Below are positions 54,234 through 63,241 of a stretch of DNA of 64,000 nt, piece after piece. The number at the start of each line of letters is the position of its first letter. Position 1 is the first letter of the stretch. This stretch comes from Stakelama pacifica (GTDB lineage: Bacteria > Pseudomonadota > Alphaproteobacteria > Sphingomonadales > Sphingomonadaceae): NCBI RefSeq assembly GCF_004361835.1, contig NZ_SNWD01000004.1:186001-250000 (forward strand), in the 5' to 3' direction. Under the pieces are notes generated by a model, which saw nothing but the letters and a program-made list of their open reading frames with translations, was not told where the DNA came from and searched no databases. The translations under genes were made by a program, and so were the position numbers.

Positions 54234-55327
54234 GCGGCGTCGCATCCGATGAAGTGCGCCAGTTCACCGTTTCGGCGGAGGACGACGGCATCCGGCTCGA
54301 CCGCTGGTTCAAACGGCATGTGCCTGACGCGAGCTTCAACATCGTGTCGCGCTGGTCGCGCACCGGGCAGTTGCGACTCGACGGCGCGCGGGCAAAACCG
54401 GGCGACCATGTGCAGGCGGGCCAGATCATCCGCGTGCCCCCCGCCGAAGCGCCCAGCGCTCCGCGCCCGCAGCGCCAGCGCAAAGCCCTGACGGCGGAAC
54501 AGGAGGAGTTCGCCCGCTCGCTGGTCATTCACAAGGATGATTCGGCGCTGGTACTCAACAAGCCGCCGGGGCTTGCGACGCAGGGCGGCACCAAGACGAC
54601 CGAGCATGTCGACGGGCTGCTCGATGCGCTCAGTTTCGAGCGCGAGGACCGGCCGAAGCTGGTCCACCGGCTCGACAAGGATACGTCCGGCGCGCTGCTG
54701 GTGGCACGCACGCCGCGCGCGGCGGGGCTGTTTTCGAAGAATTTCGCCGGGCGCACGGCCAAAAAGGTCTATTGGGCGCTGGTCGTCGGTGTTCCCGAAA
54801 TTTCGGACGGGCTGATCGAACTGCCGCTCGCCAAGCAACCCGGCACCGGCGGCGAGAAAATGCATGTCGATGAGGAAAATGGCCAGCCCGCAAAGTCGCG
54901 CTATCGCGTGATCGAGCGTGCGGGCAATCGCGCTGCCTTTGTCGAGCTGCAACCAATGACCGGGCGCACGCACCAGCTGCGCGTGCATCTGTCCGCGATC
55001 GGCCATCCGATCGTCGGCGACGGCAAATATGGCGGGCCGGAAGCGTTTCTGACCGGCGGGGTCAGCCGTAAGATGCACCTGCATGCCCGCCGCATCCGCG
55101 TCGATCATCCGGGCGGCGGCAAGCTCGACGTGACTGCCGAATTGCCGCAGCATTTCGCCGAATCGATGGAGATGCTGGGCTTCGACCCAGCAAAGGGCGA
55201 CGCGCTGCCGATCAGCGATGCCCCCCCGCCGCCCACCCGCGAGGAAAAGAAGATCAAGGCACGCCGCCATGCCAAGACGATCCGCAAGGAGCGCCGCGGC
55301 GAACGGCGCAAACGGGGCGGCAATTGA
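54230..55327 (+). CDS. RluC/RluD-family pseudouridine synthase
   Basis: A 365-residue enzyme that isomerises uridines in 23S rRNA or tRNA. An N-terminal S4 domain (residues ~10-70) is followed by the catalytic domain: HRLDKDTSGALLVAR with the catalytic Asp, and GRTHQLRVHLSAIGHPIVGDGKYGG. The C-terminal ~40 residues are Lys/Arg-rich and likely help RNA binding. RluC is the more likely member but RluD cannot be excluded. It is coupled to crcB by ATGA and to the HAD gene by TTGA. Confidence 0.92.
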   Translation: MSGVASDEVRQFTVSAEDDGIRLDRWFKRHVPDASFNIVSRWSRTGQLRLDGARAKPGDHVQAGQIIRVPPAEAPSAPRPQRQRKALTAEQEEFARSLVIHKDDSALVLNKPPGLATQGGTKTTEHVDGLLDALSFEREDRPKLVHRLDKDTSGALLVARTPRAAGLFSKNFAGRTAKKVYWALVVGVPEISDGLIELPLAKQPGTGGEKMHVDEENGQPAKSRYRVIERAGNRAAFVELQPMTGRTHQLRVHLSAIGHPIVGDGKYGGPEAFLTGGVSRKMHLHARRIRVDHPGGGKLDVTAELPQHFAESMEMLGFDPAKGDALPISDAPPPPTREEKKIKARRHAKTIRKERRGERRKRGGN

Positions 55328-55986
55328 CCAACCGGCTTGCGATTTTCGATTGCGACGGGACGCTGGCCGATAGTCAGGCCAATATCTGCCTTGCGATGGA
55401 GGAAGCGTTCAGCGGCGCGAAGCTTACCCCGCCCGAACGCTCGCTGATCCGGCGGATCGTCGGGCTGAATCTGGTCGAGGCCATGGCGCAGCTTCTGCCC
55501 GACGCGGATATGGCGATGCACCGGGTGCTGGCCGAATCGTACAAGGATTGTTTTCGCCGGATGCGCGTCGACGGCACGCTGCTCGCCGAACCGCTGTTCG
55601 ACGGAATTGCAGAGACGCTGGGCGCGCTGGAGGATGCGGGCTGGGTGCTGGGCGTCGCGACCGGCAAGTCGGATCGCGGGCTGCACCTGCTGCTCGACCA
55701 TCACGGCGTACGGCATCGCTTCGTGACGTTGCAGACCGCCGACCGGCATCCGTCCAAGCCGCACCCGTCGATGATCGAAGCGGCGATCGCCGAGGCGGGT
55801 GCCTCGCCCGAAACCAGCGTCATGATCGGCGATACCAGTTTCGACATGGCGATGGGTGTCGCGGCGGGGGTGCATCCGATCGGCGTCGGCTGGGGCTATC
55901 ATCCGCCAGAAGAACTGGTGGCCGCGGGCGCACGCACGGTGGCGAATGACACGCAGGCGATGCAGCACTATCTGGAGGCATTATGA
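55324..55986 (+). CDS. HAD-family hydrolase, phosphoglycolate-phosphatase-like
   Basis: A 220-residue phosphatase. Motif I is FDCDGTLADSQ with the nucleophile Asp; motif II lies in LGVATGKSDRG; motif III is a Lys in HPSKPHPSM; motif IV is IGDTSFDM. The four-helix cap (about 20-85) places it in subfamily IA like Gph. It begins with TTG at 55324, overlapping the upstream stop (TTGA). The substrate is unknown. Confidence 0.88.
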   Translation: MTNRLAIFDCDGTLADSQANICLAMEEAFSGAKLTPPERSLIRRIVGLNLVEAMAQLLPDADMAMHRVLAESYKDCFRRMRVDGTLLAEPLFDGIAETLGALEDAGWVLGVATGKSDRGLHLLLDHHGVRHRFVTLQTADRHPSKPHPSMIEAAIAEAGASPETSVMIGDTSFDMAMGVAAGVHPIGVGWGYHPPEELVAAGARTVANDTQAMQHYLEAL

Positions 55987-56204
55987 GCGATCCCGATTCC
56001 CGCGCGCGCAACCGCTATCTCGCGATGACCGGGGTTCGGATCGCCGGAGCGGCGGGTGCGGTCTTCGGGCTGGTGGTGCTGGCGCGCGGTCAGGATCTTA
56101 CGACGCGCATTCTCGGCGCGGCGATCGTGCTGTCGGCGCTGTTCATGATTGCAACGGTACCGCGCGCAATGGCGCGGCAATGGCGGACCCCGCCCGAATC
56201 GTGA
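55983..56204 (+). CDS. Small membrane protein in the crcB-ATP12 run
   Basis: A 73-residue protein with two helices (VRIAGAAGAVFGLVVLARG and RILGAAIVLSALFMIATVP) and a basic, Trp-containing end. ATGA overlaps join it to the HAD gene, and it overlaps the following ATP12 gene by GTGA. No family is recognised. Confidence 0.75.
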   Translation: MSDPDSRARNRYLAMTGVRIAGAAGAVFGLVVLARGQDLTTRILGAAIVLSALFMIATVPRAMARQWRTPPES

Positions 56205-56896
56205 AACGGTTCTGGAAAAGCGTGGAGGTCGTTGCCGAGGGCGAGCGCCATGGCATCGCGCTTGACGGGCGTCCGGTACGCACGCCCGGCCGCGTGCCGC
56301 TCGCGCTGCCGGGGCGAGCGCTGGCCGAGGGCATCGCTGAGGAATGGCGCGCGGTGGGCGAGACGATCGATCCTGCCGCCATGCCGCTCACCGGACTTGC
56401 CAATGCAGCGATCGATCGGGTGGGCGCGGACGCCGCCGGTTTTGCCGCGACGCTGGCGGCCTATGGCGAGAGCGACCTGCTTTGCTATCGCGCCGACCAT
56501 CCCGATGAACTGATCGCGCGGCAGGAAGCGGCATGGGAGCCGCATCTCAACTGGGCCGAGTCGCGCTATGATGTGCGCTTCGCGCGAACCTCGGGGGTGA
56601 TGCATGTCGCGCAGCCGGCCGAAACGCTGGCGCGCCTTTCCGACAGCGTGGGCAGCCGGTCAGCTTTCGAGCTGGCGGCGCTCTATCCGCTGGTGACGAT
56701 TACCGGATCGCTGGTGCTCGCGCTGGCGCTCGTTGAGAGAGCGACCGATGCCGATCGGGCATGGGCGGCAGCCAATCTCGACGAGGACTGGCAGGCCGAA
56801 CAATGGGGTGAGGACGATCTCGCCGCGAAGGCGCGCGCGCACAAGCGCAAGAGCTATGACGCGGCGATCCGGTTTCTGGAATTGCTGCGGGGTTAG
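56201..56896 (+). CDS. ATP12 family F1-ATPase assembly chaperone
   Basis: A 231-residue protein of the ATP12 family, known in mitochondria as the chaperone for the F1 alpha subunit and found in alphaproteobacteria. It shows HGIALDGRPVRTPGRVPLALPGRALAEGIAEEW, DPAAMPLTGLANAAIDRV and the ending YPLVTITGSLVLALALVE. The likely start is GTG at 56201 (read MKRFWKSVEVV), since ATP12 proteins normally begin there; ATG at 56180 would add seven residues and overlap more. No ATP synthase gene is nearby. Confidence 0.9.
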   Translation: MKRFWKSVEVVAEGERHGIALDGRPVRTPGRVPLALPGRALAEGIAEEWRAVGETIDPAAMPLTGLANAAIDRVGADAAGFAATLAAYGESDLLCYRADHPDELIARQEAAWEPHLNWAESRYDVRFARTSGVMHVAQPAETLARLSDSVGSRSAFELAALYPLVTITGSLVLALALVERATDADRAWAAANLDEDWQAEQWGEDDLAAKARAHKRKSYDAAIRFLELLRG

Positions 56897-56904
56897 ATGA
56901 AGCT

Positions 56905-56930
56905 CTGGATTCCCGCTTTCACGGGAACAG
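56905..56930 (+). repeat. Family D repeat fragment
   Basis: CTGGATTCCCGCTTTCACGG (56905-56924) continuing GAACAG matches half of the palindrome inserted in glyS. It forms a short hairpin, TTCCCG...CGGGAA, right after the ATP12 stop and may help end transcription. Confidence 0.55.
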
Positions 56931-56948
56931 GGCTCCGGACGCGTCGCA

Positions 56949-57599
56949 CTATTTCATCAATCCGCGCACAAAGCCGATCAGCCCGGTCTGGCGCGAGCGC
57001 TTCAGGCGCTCGGCGGCGAGAATCGTGCGCACCGATTCGAAACATTCCTCGACATCGTCATTGACCAGCACATAGTCATAGCTGTCCCAGTGACTTACCT
57101 CGCGCTCGGCGCGCGCCATACGGCGGTCGATGATATCCTGACTGTCGGTCGCGCGGCGTTCGAGCCGGTCGCGCAATTCCTCCATCGACGGCGGCAGGAT
57201 GAAGACGCGAACGACATCGCCGCCCGCAATCTGGAACAGCTGCTGCGCGCCCTGCCAGTCGATATCGAACAATACGTCCTGACCCGATTCGAGCATGTCA
57301 TAGACGGGCTTTTTGGGCGTACCGTAGCGGTGATCGAAGACATGCGCCCATTCGAGAAATTCATGGTCGCTGACCATCTGGCGGAATTTGTCGAGATGGA
57401 CGAAATGATAGTCCTTCCCGTCCGTCTCGCCCGGCCGGATCGGGCGAGTCGTGGCCGATACGGACATGCCGAGCTTCGGCTCCGCCGCCAGCAATTTGCG
57501 CGCAATCGTAGATTTGCCCGCGCCCGAAGGCGAGGACAGGACGAACAATACGCCGCGTCGTTTGAAACCATGCGGATCGGGGTCGCGCTCAAAAGCCAT
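56949..57599 (-). CDS. gmk: Guanylate kinase
   Basis: A 216-residue enzyme that converts GMP to GDP. The P-loop is SSPSGAGKST (22-31). The GMP-binding SATTRPIRPGETDGKDYHFV, EFLEWAHVFDHRYGTPKKPV and DIDWQGAQQL follow. The length and start (MAFERDPDPHGFKRRGVLFVL) are normal. It is convergent with the ATP12 gene. Confidence 0.96.
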   Translation of the reverse strand: MAFERDPDPHGFKRRGVLFVLSSPSGAGKSTIARKLLAAEPKLGMSVSATTRPIRPGETDGKDYHFVHLDKFRQMVSDHEFLEWAHVFDHRYGTPKKPVYDMLESGQDVLFDIDWQGAQQLFQIAGGDVVRVFILPPSMEELRDRLERRATDSQDIIDRRMARAEREVSHWDSYDYVLVNDDVEECFESVRTILAAERLKRSRQTGLIGFVRGLMK

Positions 57600-57638
57600 G
57601 GCCGCTAGTGGCGGAGCGAGCGCCCCTCCGTCAAGCGG

Positions 57639-57857
57639 TCACGCGTCGGCTTCGTCTCCGCCGAACAATTGATCGACGCCTTCTGAAATTCCGCGAAGCA
57701 CCATCCAGCCGACTGCATAGGTGACAGCAACCGGTACCGCGACCTTCAGGACATTGGCAGTGATCGCACCGATGATCGCGCCGTCCGCTGCGCTGTCCTC
57801 ACCGCTCATCGAATCGATTGCGCCGCCGATCAATGCGCCGATGGTGGTTGCACCCAT
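57639..57857 (-). CDS. Small glycine-zipper membrane protein
   Basis: A 72-residue protein with a glycine-zipper-like N-terminus (MGATTIGALIGGAIDSMSG; DGAIIGAITANVLK) and a helix (VAVPVAVTYAVGWMVLRGI), ending in acidic residues. GGAGAAACGAGC precedes the ATG at 57857. It lies 40 bases before gmk on the same strand. Its function is unknown. Confidence 0.6.
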   Translation of the reverse strand: MGATTIGALIGGAIDSMSGEDSAADGAIIGAITANVLKVAVPVAVTYAVGWMVLRGISEGVDQLFGGDEADA

Positions 57858-57956
57858 GCTCGTTTCTCCGAAAATCGCCCGGAACGGGCTTTGGGAGGGT
57901 AACCCGCGATGGCGGTTGCGGGTTCCGCGAAGAGGCGTGGCGAAGGCAGAAGACCG

Positions 57957-58033
57957 GTCCTTCGACAAGCTCAGGACAAACGTAGTGAGGGGGGAGCGAC
58001 CCGCGACCCGTTCGCGCTGCGCCTGTCGAAGCG
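57957..58033. repeat. Family E palindromic repeat, copy 2
   Basis: CTTCGACAAGCTCAGGACAA-ACG near its left end and CGTTCGCGCTGCGCCTGTCG-AAG near its right end, a degenerate version of the element at 46698. It lies between fumC's stop and the small membrane gene. Confidence 0.7.
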
Positions 58034-58060
58034 TCGCTCTTTTTCTTCGTCCCGAAGCGG

Positions 58061-59452
58061 TTACCGACCGACCATTGTTTCAGGGCGAACCACCCGGTCG
58101 AACGTATCCGAATCGACCAGCCCCAGATCAAGCCCGGCCTCTTTCAGCGTCATGTCATGCTGATGCGCGTGCTTGGCGATCTTTGCCGCATTGTCATAGC
58201 CGATTTCGGGAGCGAGCGCGGTGACCAGCATCAGCGAACGGTCGCGCAGCTCGGCAATTCGCTTCTCATTCGCCTCCATCCCCTCGACACAGCGTTCGGC
58301 GAAGCTGTCCATCGCGACGCTCAGCAGGTCGATCGAGCGCAGCACCGCCGCCCCGATCATCGGTTTGAACACATTCAGCTCCAGATGCCCCTGCAGCCCG
58401 CCGACGGTCACTGCCTGATGATTGCCGATCACCTGCGCCGCAACCATGGTCAGCATCTCGCACTGGGTCGGGTTGACCTTACCCGGCATGATCGAACTGC
58501 CCGGTTCATTGGCGGGAAGGTCAAGCTCGCCCAGACCGCAGCGCGGCCCCGATCCCAGCAGGCGAATGTCATTGCCGATCTTCGACAGCGCGACGGCAAG
58601 GCTGTTCAGCCGCCCGGAAAAATCGACCAGCGTGTCGTTCGATGCCAGCGCCTCGAACTTGTTCGGCGCGCTTTCGAAGGCGAAGCCGGTAATATCGCTT
58701 ACCTCTTTCGCGAACGCCTCGCCAAAGCCGTCCGGTGCATTCAGCCCGGTGCCGACCGCAGTGCCGCCCTGCGCCAGCCGGACAAGCGCATGCGCGACGA
58801 ACGGATCGATCCGCAGCTTTGCGAGATGCAGTTGCTCCGTATAGCCCGAAAATTCCTGCCCCAGCGTCAGCGGGGTCGCGTCCTGAAGATGGGTGCGCCC
58901 GATCTTGACGATATGGTCCCAGTCGCGCGCCTTTTGCTCCAGCGCATCTTTCAGCCGGTCGAGCGCGGGGAAGAGCTTGTCGCGCGCGGCAAGCACCGCG
59001 GCGATGTGCAGCGCGGTCGGAAAGGTGTCGTTCGAGCTTTGCGATTTGTTGACATGATCGTTGGGATGTACCGGCGATTTGCCGCCGCGCTTGCCCGTAA
59101 GCGCCTCGTTCGCGCGGCCGGCGATCACTTCATTGGCGTTCATGTTCGACTGGGTGCCCGACCCGGTTTGCCAGATGACCAGCGGAAACTGATCGTCGAG
59201 CGCACCGCTCGCCACCTCTCCGGCTGCCTTTTCGATCGCGTCGGCAAGGTCGCCGTCAAGGCCATGGCTGCGATTCACTCGCGCCGCCGCCTGCTTGACG
59301 ACCCCGAGCGCGTGGACGATTTCCACCGGCATCCGCTCGCGCGCGCCGAACGGGAAATTCTCGATGCTGCGCTGGGTCTGCGCACCCCAATAAGCGTCTG
59401 CGGGAACCTCGATCTCGCCGATCGAATCGCTTTCGGTACGGGTGTTCGTCAT
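58061..59452 (-). CDS. fumC: Fumarate hydratase, class II
   Basis: A 463-residue iron-free fumarase of the TCA cycle. The superfamily signature is [16 protein letters not shown]. Also seen are [37 protein letters not shown] and [20 protein letters not shown]. The ATG at 59452 ([17 protein letters not shown]) gives a normal FumC start. It could be aspartase-like by motif alone, but the length and the DSIGEIEVP start favour FumC. Confidence 0.95.
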   Translation of the reverse strand: MTNTRTESDSIGEIEVPADAYWGAQTQRSIENFPFGARERMPVEIVHALGVVKQAAARVNRSHGLDGDLADAIEKAAGEVASGALDDQFPLVIWQTGSGTQSNMNANEVIAGRANEALTGKRGGKSPVHPNDHVNKSQSSNDTFPTALHIAAVLAARDKLFPALDRLKDALEQKARDWDHIVKIGRTHLQDATPLTLGQEFSGYTEQLHLAKLRIDPFVAHALVRLAQGGTAVGTGLNAPDGFGEAFAKEVSDITGFAFESAPNKFEALASNDTLVDFSGRLNSLAVALSKIGNDIRLLGSGPRCGLGELDLPANEPGSSIMPGKVNPTQCEMLTMVAAQVIGNHQAVTVGGLQGHLELNVFKPMIGAAVLRSIDLLSVAMDSFAERCVEGMEANEKRIAELRDRSLMLVTALAPEIGYDNAAKIAKHAHQHDMTLKEAGLDLGLVDSDTFDRVVRPETMVGR

Positions 59453-59530
59453 GCGCTGCCTCTCCTTCCCGGCTTCAATCCCCGGGAAGTCGGGATGTTT
59501 CACCGGCAGCGCAAGAGGTGCAGGAAAGAA

Positions 59531-59552
59531 GGATCGGGCACGCGCCCGATCC
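59531..59552 (-). terminator. Intrinsic terminator after sspB
   Basis: A perfect 9-bp stem GGATCGGGC (59531-59539) and GCCCGATCC (59544-59552) around a 4-base loop. Read on the minus strand it is followed by TTCTTTCC. It lies 5 bases after the sspB stop. Confidence 0.75.
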
Positions 59553-59557
59553 CGCTT

Positions 59558-60043
59558 TTATTTCTTCCGCTTGAAATCCACCGCAACGACGTTCGACCCG
59601 TCCTCGGCACCCGGCAGCGACTTGTCGCCATCATTTTCGCCGTGATCGGTGGGTTCGGGCGTTTCGGGACCTTCCGTGGCCTGAAAGCGCAGTTCGAAAT
59701 TCACCGCAGGGTCGTGGAAACCGGTGATCGCGGAGAAGGGTATCACCAGCATCGACGGAATCTGATTGAAGCTCAGTCCAACCGAAAACCGTTCCGAATC
59801 GACCGTCAGATCCCAGTACCGATGCTGCATCACGATCGTCATTTCGTCGGGAAAGCGTTCGATCAGCCGGTCGGGAATATCGACGCCCGGCGCCTGTGTC
59901 TTGAACGTGATATAGAAATGGTGCTGGCCGGGAAGCGCCCCGCTTTCCTGCACCTGCCCCAAAACCCGGCCCACAACGGCGCGCAGGGCCTCCTGCACGA
60001 TATCGTCATAGGGAATCAAACTATCTGGCACGCTTTCGGTCAT
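59558..60043 (-). CDS. sspB: ClpXP adaptor SspB
   Basis: A 161-residue protein that brings ssrA-tagged proteins to ClpXP. It shows the alphaproteobacterial SspB pattern: DSLIPYDDIVQEALRAVVGRVLG, GQHHFYITFKTQAPGVDIPDRLIERFPDEMTIVMQHRYWDL, and VGLSFNQIPSMLVIPFSAITGFHDPAVNFELRF. The acidic linker (EGPETPEPTDHGENDGD) and the Lys-rich C-terminus (VVAVDFKRKK) match a ClpX-docking tail. The AAAGGAGG site lies 15 bases from the ATG at 60043, a long spacing. Confidence 0.95.
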   Translation of the reverse strand: MTESVPDSLIPYDDIVQEALRAVVGRVLGQVQESGALPGQHHFYITFKTQAPGVDIPDRLIERFPDEMTIVMQHRYWDLTVDSERFSVGLSFNQIPSMLVIPFSAITGFHDPAVNFELRFQATEGPETPEPTDHGENDGDKSLPGAEDGSNVVAVDFKRKK

Positions 60044-60116
60044 GAATGCGGTGACTAACCTCCTTTGGGCCATGGTCAAGATTGCATGACGCGTTCGCTA
60101 CGCTATGTGGACGTTC

Positions 60117-60710
60117 ATGCGCACCGCAAGCATCACGCGAAAGACCGCCGAAACGGCGATCGAAGTCACCGTCAATCTGGACGGTACGGGAAATTATTCG
60201 GTTTCGACCGGAATCGGCTTTCTCGATCATATGCTCGAACAATTATCGCGGCATTCGCTGATCGACCTTGCCTGCACGGTCGATGGCGACCTGCATATCG
60301 ACCAGCATCATACGGTCGAGGATTGCGGCATCGCGATCGGTGAAGCCGTGGCGAAGGCGCTGGGCGACAAGCGTGGCATCCGCCGCTATGGCGACGCCCT
60401 GTCCCCCATGGACGAAACGCTGACCCGCGTTGCCCTCGACATTTCGGGGCGGCCCTGGCTGGTGTTCAACACGCGCTTCACCCAGGTGAAGCTGGGCGAG
60501 ATGGACACCGAATTGTTCGAACACTGGTTCCACAGCTTCGCGCAGAATGCAGGGATCACCCTGCACATCGAAACGCTGTACGGTGCCAACAATCACCATA
60601 TCGCCGAAAGCGTGTTCAAGGGATTGGCCCGCGCGCTGCGCATCGCGACCGAGATCGACCCGCGCAAGGCAGATGCAATTCCGTCGACCAAGGGGACATT
60701 GGGTGGCTGA
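60117..60710 (+). CDS. hisB: Imidazoleglycerol-phosphate dehydratase
   Basis: A 197-residue enzyme for step 6 of histidine synthesis. Its two halves carry the manganese-binding motifs: [31 protein letters not shown] and the second-half [41 protein letters not shown]. The ATG at 60117 ([13 protein letters not shown]) is the normal family start; ATG at 60105 adds four residues. It overlaps the YciI-like gene by 8 bases. Confidence 0.96.
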   Translation: MRTASITRKTAETAIEVTVNLDGTGNYSVSTGIGFLDHMLEQLSRHSLIDLACTVDGDLHIDQHHTVEDCGIAIGEAVAKALGDKRGIRRYGDALSPMDETLTRVALDISGRPWLVFNTRFTQVKLGEMDTELFEHWFHSFAQNAGITLHIETLYGANNHHIAESVFKGLARALRIATEIDPRKADAIPSTKGTLGG

Positions 60711-61017
60711 TTCCTATCGTTCGTCGGGCGCGCTGTCGCTGATCCTGCTGACCTATGTCCGTCCGCTGGAAGACGTGGATGCGCAGATGAAGGCGCATGT
60801 CGAATTTCTTGAGCGCAACATGGCCGAGGGTGCGTTTCTCATCGCCGGACGGCGCGATCCGCGTACCGGCGGCGTAATCGTGGCGCGTGGCGATGCCAAA
60901 ACGGTTGAGGCGCTGGCCGGGCAGGACCCGTTCGTCACCAGCGGCGTTGCCGAATTCGAAGTGGTCGCTTTCAATATGAGCTTTGCCCAGCCGGAAATTG
61001 CGGGCCTGCTGGCGTGA
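60703..61017 (+). CDS. YciI-like protein inside the his operon
   Basis: A 104-residue protein of the YciI/ferredoxin-like fold. It starts GTG at 60703 ([43 protein letters not shown]), with the conserved His in KAHVEFL and the Asp in [18 protein letters not shown]. It overlaps hisB by 8 bases and hisH by 4 (GTGA), so it is clearly translated with the his genes. No role in histidine synthesis is known for the family. Confidence 0.88.
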   Translation: MADSYRSSGALSLILLTYVRPLEDVDAQMKAHVEFLERNMAEGAFLIAGRRDPRTGGVIVARGDAKTVEALAGQDPFVTSGVAEFEVVAFNMSFAQPEIAGLLA

Positions 61018-61616
61018 CCATAGCGCTGATCGATTATGGCGCGGGCAATCTTCATTCGGTGCACAATGCGCTAAAAGCCGCCGGTGCGCGCGATATCGCG
61101 GTCACCGACGATCCCGAAACGGTGCGCGGTGCGGATCGGGTAGTGCTGCCCGGCGTCGGCGCTTTCGGTGCCTGTGCGAAGGGACTTCGCGCGGTGCCCG
61201 GCATGGTAGCGGCGATGGAGGAACGCGTACTTGAAGGCGGCGCGCCCTTCCTTGGCGTGTGCGTCGGCATGCAGTTGATGGCCGAAACGGGCGAGGAATT
61301 CGGCGAACATGCCGGGCTTGGCTGGATTGCGGGCACGGTCGCGGCGATCCCCCCTGCCCCCGGTCTGCGCGTGCCGCATATGGGCTGGAACGATGTCATC
61401 CCGTCCCGGCCCCATCCGCTGATCGAAGCGGGGGAAGCGTATTTCCTGCATAGCTTCGCCTTTTCGGGCGCGCATGTCATCGCGATCAGCGACCATGGCG
61501 GCCCGGTAACCGCCGCGATCGGCCGCGACAATATGGTCGGCGTGCAGTTTCACCCCGAAAAGAGCCAGCGCTACGGCATCGCATTGCTCGAAAGGTTTCT
61601 CGAATGGCGTCCCTGA
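61014..61616 (+). CDS. hisH: Imidazole glycerol phosphate synthase, glutaminase subunit
   Basis: A 200-residue class I glutamine amidotransferase that feeds ammonia to HisF. The nucleophile Cys is in FLGVCVGMQLM, and the His and Glu are in VGVQFHPEKSQ. The GTG start overlaps the preceding stop. hisA overlaps its end by 13 bases. Confidence 0.96.
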   Translation: MTIALIDYGAGNLHSVHNALKAAGARDIAVTDDPETVRGADRVVLPGVGAFGACAKGLRAVPGMVAAMEERVLEGGAPFLGVCVGMQLMAETGEEFGEHAGLGWIAGTVAAIPPAPGLRVPHMGWNDVIPSRPHPLIEAGEAYFLHSFAFSGAHVIAISDHGGPVTAAIGRDNMVGVQFHPEKSQRYGIALLERFLEWRP

Positions 61617-62338
61617 CCATCTTTCCCGCAATCGACCTGAAAGGCGGGTCGGTCGTCCGGCTGGCCGAGGGCGATATGGATCGCGCCACCATCTATGGCG
61701 ACGATCCGGCGGCGCAGGCAAAGCAGTTCGCGCAGGCGGGCGCCGATCACCTGCATGTCGTCGATCTCGACGGTGCCTTTGCCGGTGAATCGGTGAATGG
61801 CGGCGCGGTGGCCGGAATCGTAAAAGCGTTCCCCGGAAAAGTGCAGCTTGGCGGCGGCATCCGCAACCGCGCGGCGGTCGAGCACTGGCTCGATCTGGGC
61901 GTGGACCGGGTGGTGATAGGCACGGCGGCGCTCGAAAATCCCGACCTTGTGAAAGAAGCGGCATCGGCCTTTCCGGGCCGGGTGGTCGTTGCGGTCGATG
62001 CGAAGGGCGGCATGGTCGCTACGCGCGGCTGGGCGGACGTTTCGACCGTATCGGTGGCAGAGCTTGCCCGGCGGTTCGAGGATGCGGGCGTCGCTGCGCT
62101 GCTCTTCACCGATGTCGGGCGCGACGGGCTGCTCAAAGGCTGCAACGTCGAAGCGACCGTCGAACTGGCGCGTGCCGTGTCGATTCCCGTGATCGCAAGC
62201 GGCGGCGTCGCCGGAATCGGCGATATCGAGGCTCTGACCGCGCATGTCGATGACGGCGTCGAGGGCGTTATTACCGGCCGAGCGCTCTATGACGGCCGGC
62301 TCGATCTGGCCGAGGCGATCCGGGTCGCGGCGGCGTGA
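61604..62338 (+). CDS. hisA: ProFAR isomerase (HisA)
   Basis: A 244-residue TIM barrel that opens the ribose ring of ProFAR. The first catalytic Asp is in [21 protein letters not shown]; the half-barrel repeat and phosphate-binding loops ([35 protein letters not shown]) are present. The second Asp lies in [12 protein letters not shown]. The stop overlaps hisF by GTGA. Confidence 0.96.
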   Translation: MASLTIFPAIDLKGGSVVRLAEGDMDRATIYGDDPAAQAKQFAQAGADHLHVVDLDGAFAGESVNGGAVAGIVKAFPGKVQLGGGIRNRAAVEHWLDLGVDRVVIGTAALENPDLVKEAASAFPGRVVVAVDAKGGMVATRGWADVSTVSVAELARRFEDAGVAALLFTDVGRDGLLKGCNVEATVELARAVSIPVIASGGVAGIGDIEALTAHVDDGVEGVITGRALYDGRLDLAEAIRVAAA

Positions 62339-63099
62339 CCGTCCGGGCGCGCGTCATCCCCTGTCTCGACGTGGCGAACGGCCGGGTCGTGAAGGGCGTC
62401 AATTTCGTCGATCTGAAAGATGCGGGCGATCCGGTCGAACAGGCGCGTGCCTATGATGCGGCGGGCGCGGACGAGCTTTGTTTTCTCGACATTACCGCCA
62501 GCCATGAAGATCGCGGCACGATCCTCGATGTTGTGCGACGCACCGCCGAAGTGTGCTTCATGCCGCTTACCGTCGGCGGGGGCGTGCGCAGCGCGGAAGA
62601 TGCGCGCGCGCTGCTGCTCGCCGGAGCGGACAAGGTCGCAGTCAATTCTGCCGCGGTCGCCCGGCCGGAGGTCGTCGCCGATATCGCCGACAGGTTCGGC
62701 AGTCAGTGCATCACCGCCTCGATCGATGCGCGACGGGTGGGCGACCATTGGGAAATCTTCACCCATGGGGGTCGCCGCGAAACCGGAATCGACGCGATCG
62801 AACATGCGCTTCGTCTGGCAAAGCTTGGCGCGGGCGAATTTCTGGTGACGTCGATGGACCGCGACGGGACGCGTGACGGCTATGATATCGACCTGATCCG
62901 TACCATCGCCGATGCGGTGACGGTGCCGGTGGTGGCATCGGGCGGGGTCGGGTCGCTCGACCATCTCGTCGCCGGGATCAGCGAAGGGCATGCCAGCGCC
63001 GTGCTCGCAGCATCGATCTTCCATTTCGGCGAAGCCACGGTGGCGGACGCGCATGCGGCGCTGCGGGCGGCGGGGATCGCGGCGCGCAGCCCGGTCTAA
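62335..63099 (+). CDS. hisF: Imidazole glycerol phosphate synthase, cyclase subunit
   Basis: A 254-residue TIM barrel that forms imidazole glycerol phosphate using ammonia from HisH. The catalytic Asp are in [27 protein letters not shown] and in [15 protein letters not shown]. The phosphate loops [23 protein letters not shown] and [12 protein letters not shown] are intact. GTG start. After it the tight overlaps stop: 142 bases and two small exported proteins separate it from hisE. Confidence 0.97.
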   Translation: MTVRARVIPCLDVANGRVVKGVNFVDLKDAGDPVEQARAYDAAGADELCFLDITASHEDRGTILDVVRRTAEVCFMPLTVGGGVRSAEDARALLLAGADKVAVNSAAVARPEVVADIADRFGSQCITASIDARRVGDHWEIFTHGGRRETGIDAIEHALRLAKLGAGEFLVTSMDRDGTRDGYDIDLIRTIADAVTVPVVASGGVGSLDHLVAGISEGHASAVLAASIFHFGEATVADAHAALRAAGIAARSPV

Positions 63100-63191
63100 G
63101 GACGTCAGATCTGTCGGAATATTTTACAAATTCATCCGGGGCATTGCTGCCGGTCGGGTAAAAGCAGCGATTCGTGAGTGTCTTGCGGCAT

Positions 63192-63209
63192 TTGGCATGC
63201 TGTTTGCTA
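63192..63209 (+). promoter_or_regulatory. Sigma-54 (RpoN) promoter upstream of the PEP-CTERM gene
   Basis: TTGGCATGCTGTTTGCTA at 63192-63209 carries the -24 GG (63194-63195) and -12 GC (63206-63207) with exactly 10 bases between them. Only one position of the TGGCAC-type element deviates. It lies 33 bases before the start codon at 63242, so a short leader is expected. In other bacteria PEP-CTERM genes can be controlled by RpoN with the PrsK/PrsR two-component system. Confidence 0.65.
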
Positions 63210-63241
63210 GCTAAGGCGGCAAAGAATAAACCGGGGAAATT

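Noticed and set aside
58157-60058. A 633-codon open frame antisense to fumC and sspB
   Set aside because: It spans two well-supported genes and their terminator on the other strand; no domain.
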